From Geodermatophilus aquaeductus (GTDB taxonomy: Bacteria; Actinomycetota; Actinomycetes; Mycobacteriales; Geodermatophilaceae): a stretch of DNA of 64,000 bases. This document shows positions 61,393 through 64,000 of the stretch, in pieces. Below the pieces are notes generated by a model that had not been told where the DNA came from, searched no databases, and saw only the letters and a program-made list of their open reading frames with translations. The stretch covers positions 54,325-118,324 of the forward strand of contig NZ_FXTJ01000013.1 in NCBI RefSeq assembly GCF_900182545.1, in the 5' to 3' direction. Numbering within the stretch: position 1 is the stretch's first letter; each line of letters starts with the position of its first letter. The position numbers were made by a program, and so were the translations under genes.

Positions 61393-64000
61393 TCACTGCT
61401 GGGAACCCTCGCCGGCCTCGGCGGCGACCGGGTCACGGCCGTTCACCCCGACCCGGCCCGAGTCGACGCCGGCCCGCCGGCGGTAGCCCTCCACGAACTC
61501 GATGAGCTCCGGGCCGCGCGGACGCCGTCCCGGCCGGATGTCGGCGGTGCTGACCTTGTCCTCCTGGATGTGGGTGTTCGGGTCGAGCACGATCCCGAGC
61601 AGGTCGTTGGCCGAGTCGCCGGTCGAGATGCCGCTGTAGGACCAGTGGTAGGGCATCCCGATCTGGTGCACGACCTGGCCGGTGCGCAGCCGGATCGGCC
61701 GCATCCGCTCGGTGACCAGCACCTTCGCCTCGATCGCGGTCCGGGTGCTGACCAGCGTGGCGTACTCCCCGTTGACCAGGCCGCGCAGCGCGGCGAGCTC
61801 CGGGCTGACCTCCACGAAGAACTCCGGCTGCAGCTCCGACAGGTAGGGCAGCGTGCGGCTCATCCCGCCGGCGGTGTGGTGCTCGGTGAGCCGGTAGGTG
61901 GTCACCTGGAACGGGAAGACCGGGCTCAGCGAGGGGTTCTCGCGGTTCCACGGCCCCTCGATGTGCTCGATCGTCGGGTTCGCCTGCTGCTTGTACAGGG
62001 CGTTCTCGACGACGGACTCCGCCGGCTCGTAGTGCGTCGGCAGCGGGCCGTCGACCACGCCGGCGGGCGCGAACAGCCAGGCCTTGCCGTCCCCCTGCAT
62101 GATGAACGGGTCGGAGCCGCCGATGGCGTCCTGCGCACGGGCTCCCGCCGGCGGCACGTAGTCCGGCCGCTTGGTCGCCTCGAAGTCCGGGACGTCGGCC
62201 CCGGTCCAGCGGCCGGCGTCGGAGTCCCAGTACACGTACTTCTTGCGCTCGCTCCACGGCCTGCCGTCGGGGTCGGCCGAGGCGCGGTTGTAGAGGATGC
62301 GCCGGTTGTACGGCCAGGCCCAGCCCCACTCGGAGGCGACCTGCCCCTGCTCCCGGCCCGGCTTGCGGCGGGCGGCCTGGTTGACCTCGTCGGCGTAGAC
62401 GCCGGAGTAGATCCAGCAGCCGCACGACGTCGAGCCGTCGTCCTTCAGCTCCATGTACCCGGACACGGCCCGCCCGTCGGGGCCGACGCCGTTGATCTCC
62501 CGCAGGACGTCCTCGGCGCTGGGCTCCCGGTCGGGACCGTGCGTCGGGTAGTCCCAGGTCAGGTCCAGCAGCGGGCGGTCCCGCGGGTCGGTCGAGTCCT
62601 TCAACCGCTCGCGCAGGATGCGGCCGAGGTGGAAGTAGAACCACAGGTCGCTCTTGGCGTCGCCCGGCGGGTCGACGGCCTTGTGCCGCCACTGCAGCAG
62701 CCGCTGCGTCTGGGTGAAGGTGCCCTCCTTCTCCGCGTGCGACGCCGCGGGCACGAAGAAGACCTCGGTGGCGATCGTCTCGGGGGCCAGCTCCCCGGTC
62801 TCGATCTCCGGCGACTCCTTCCAGAAGGTCGCCGACTCGATCATCTGCAGGTCGCGGACGACCAGCCAGTCGAGGTTGGCCAGGCCGAAGCGGTTCATCC
62901 GGCCGTTGGGGTGCCCGACCGTGGGGTTCTCCCCGACGAGGAAGTAGCCGGAGACCTTCCCCTCGATCATGTCCTTGATCGTCCGGTAGGAGCTGTGGTC
63001 GCCGTCGATCTTCGGCATGTGGTCGAAGCAGAAGTCGTTCTCCGCGGTCGCGGCGTCGCCCCACCATGCCTTGAGCAGGCTGACCGTGTACGCCCGCTTG
63101 TTGCCCCAGAAGCCGGCCTTGCCGGCCGCGTCGGCGCAGTACTCGTCGAGCGACCCGTGCTGCAGCGCGTGCGGCATGGGCAGGTAGCCCGGCAGCAGGT
63201 TGTACAGCGTCGGGACGTCGGTCGAGCCCTGGATGCTGGCGTGCCCGCGCAGCGCCAGGATGCCGCCGCCGGGACGGCCGATGTTCCCCAGCAGCGTCTG
63301 GAGGATCGAGCAGGTGCGGATGTACTGCGCGCCGACGCTGTGCTGCGTCCAGCCCACCGAGTAGACCCACGCCGTCGTCCGGTCCCGCTTGCTGTTCTCG
63401 GTCACCCAGCGGGCGACCTGCAGGAACACCTCCGGCTCGATGCCGCAGACCTCGGCCACCATCTCCGGGGTGTAGCGGGCGAAGTGCCGCTTGAGGACCT
63501 GGAAGACAGTGCGCGGGTGCTGCAGCGTCTCGTCCCGCTTCGGCTTCGCCGGGATCGGCGGGCCGCCGCTGCCGGCCGCCTGGGCCTTGTCGGTCTTCTT
63601 GATCTCGGGGTGCTGCTCGAGGCGGTCCTGCTCCGCGGCCTCCGCGGGGTCGTCCGAGGCCGCGTGCGGCGGCTCCTCCGGCTCGTACTGCCAGCTCGCC
63701 TCGTCGTACTGGTTGTTCTCCGGGTCGAACCCGGAGAACAGGCCGCCGAGGTCCTCGGCGTCGACGAAGTCCTCACGCACCAGCGCCGCGGCGTTGGTGT
63801 AGGCGACGACGTACTCCCTGAAGTAGAGGTCGTTCTCCAGGACGTGGTGGATCAGGCCGCCGAGGAAGGCGATGTCGGTGCCCATGCGCAGCGGCACGTG
63901 CAGGTCGGCGATCGCGCTGGTGCGGGTGAACCGCGGGTCGATGTGGATCACCTTGGCGCCGCGCGCCTTGGCCTCCGCGACCCACTGGAAACCCACCGGG
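61393..64000 (-). CDS. fdnG: Formate dehydrogenase catalytic subunit, C-terminal part (start beyond window)
   Basis: At least 868 residues of a molybdopterin-guanine-dinucleotide enzyme oxidising formate to CO2. Visible: GFQWVAEAKARGAKVIHIDP, DPRFTRTSAIADLHVPLRMG, FLGGLIHHVLENDLYF, the HPRTVFQVLKRHFARYTPE segment, WTQHSVGAQYIRTC with GGGILALRGHASIQGSTD, and the C-terminal MGD domain. These match the FdnG/FdoG group. The N-terminal third with the first Fe-S cluster and the Sec/Cys active site is outside the window, so whether it uses selenocysteine cannot be seen. An insertion rich in Ala/Glu/Pro (DPAEAAEQDRLEQHPEI) is unusual. Operon order fdnG-fdnH-nrfD. Confidence 0.93.
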   Translation of the reverse strand, partial: PVGFQWVAEAKARGAKVIHIDPRFTRTSAIADLHVPLRMGTDIAFLGGLIHHVLENDLYFREYVVAYTNAAALVREDFVDAEDLGGLFSGFDPENNQYDEASWQYEPEEPPHAASDDPAEAAEQDRLEQHPEIKKTDKAQAAGSGGPPIPAKPKRDETLQHPRTVFQVLKRHFARYTPEMVAEVCGIEPEVFLQVARWVTENSKRDRTTAWVYSVGWTQHSVGAQYIRTCSILQTLLGNIGRPGGGILALRGHASIQGSTDVPTLYNLLPGYLPMPHALQHGSLDEYCADAAGKAGFWGNKRAYTVSLLKAWWGDAATAENDFCFDHMPKIDGDHSSYRTIKDMIEGKVSGYFLVGENPTVGHPNGRMNRFGLANLDWLVVRDLQMIESATFWKESPEIETGELAPETIATEVFFVPAASHAEKEGTFTQTQRLLQWRHKAVDPPGDAKSDLWFYFHLGRILRERLKDSTDPRDRPLLDLTWDYPTHGPDREPSAEDVLREINGVGPDGRAVSGYMELKDDGSTSCGCWIYSGVYADEVNQAARRKPGREQGQVASEWGWAWPYNRRILYNRASADPDGRPWSERKKYVYWDSDAGRWTGADVPDFEATKRPDYVPPAGARAQDAIGGSDPFIMQGDGKAWLFAPAGVVDGPLPTHYEPAESVVENALYKQQANPTIEHIEGPWNRENPSLSPVFPFQVTTYRLTEHHTAGGMSRTLPYLSELQPEFFVEVSPELAALRGLVNGEYATLVSTRTAIEAKVLVTERMRPIRLRTGQVVHQIGMPYHWSYSGISTGDSANDLLGIVLDPNTHIQEDKVSTADIRPGRRPRGPELIEFVEGYRRRAGVDSGRVGVNGRDPVAAEAGEGSQQ

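Overview
The window is very GC-rich DNA with dense, often overlapping genes, many GTG starts and several apparently leaderless genes. This fits a high-GC actinobacterium; the mix of exopolysaccharide genes, small conserved membrane proteins and an NrfD-type formate dehydrogenase most resembles Geodermatophilaceae (Blastococcus/Geodermatophilus/Modestobacter). That family-level placement is an impression from gene content, not a measurement. I see no tRNA, rRNA, CRISPR array, insertion sequence or phage gene.

Layout. 1-12.4 kb: a cut-off glycosyltransferase, a stand-alone A-PCP-TE (NRPS-like) enzyme, a lipoprotein hydrolase, a Wzx-type flippase, four GT2 glycosyltransferases and a secreted GH16 enzyme. 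12.4-20.3 kb: a large membrane protein, a second GH16 enzyme, a GT2 close to the one at 7.6 kb, a secreted Pro/Ala/Thr-rich protein and two near-identical small Cys/His proteins, then an FMN-dependent alpha-hydroxy-acid oxidoreductase. 20.5-28.4 kb: a GH6 lipoprotein, membrane proteins and nucleotide-sugar/precursor genes (galE, ugd, rmlD, rmlB) plus an APS kinase with an extra N-terminal domain. 28.4-35.1 kb: three polyprenyl-phosphate sugar phosphotransferases and an LCP-family ligase. 35.3-47.1 kb: acyltransferase, GT4, GT2, polysaccharide deacetylase, a GT2-GT4 fusion, then a Wzz-Wzy-GT4 operon and a divergent small ORF-flippase-GT2 operon. 47.0-51.9 kb: a methyltransferase and a GT4 in a head-to-head pair, and an ABC polysaccharide export operon (Wzm, Wzt with C-terminal carbohydrate-binding-type domain, FkbM methyltransferase). 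52-59.2 kb: ordinary chromosomal genes (VTT membrane protein, GH3 lipoprotein, membrane proteins, micro membrane proteins, PAS-PAS-GAF-PP2C phosphatase, NmrA-type reductase). 59.2-64 kb: a formate dehydrogenase operon running off the right edge.

How it works together. About 50 kb reads as one or more exopolysaccharide loci. UDP-glucose, UDP-galactose, UDP-glucuronate and dTDP-rhamnose supply sugars; three initiating transferases load undecaprenyl phosphate; about twelve GT2/GT4 enzymes extend the unit; methyl-, acyl- and perhaps sulfate groups decorate it; both a Wzx/Wzy/Wzz route and an ABC (Wzm/Wzt) route export it; secreted GH16, GH6 and deacetylase enzymes trim it; and an LCP protein may attach it to the wall.

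The points I find most unusual are: a repeated TAnnnT-N6-start-codon arrangement that marks leaderless genes and corrects several starts; two divergent genes whose -10 boxes overlap by two bases; an A-PCP-TE enzyme lacking the Asp that binds alpha-amino groups; a pair of micro proteins with an identical CxCxH-x4-HxH-x6-CxxCxC pattern flanking a GT2 and a Pro-rich protein; and a set of tiny one-helix membrane proteins, two of them only about 50 residues long.
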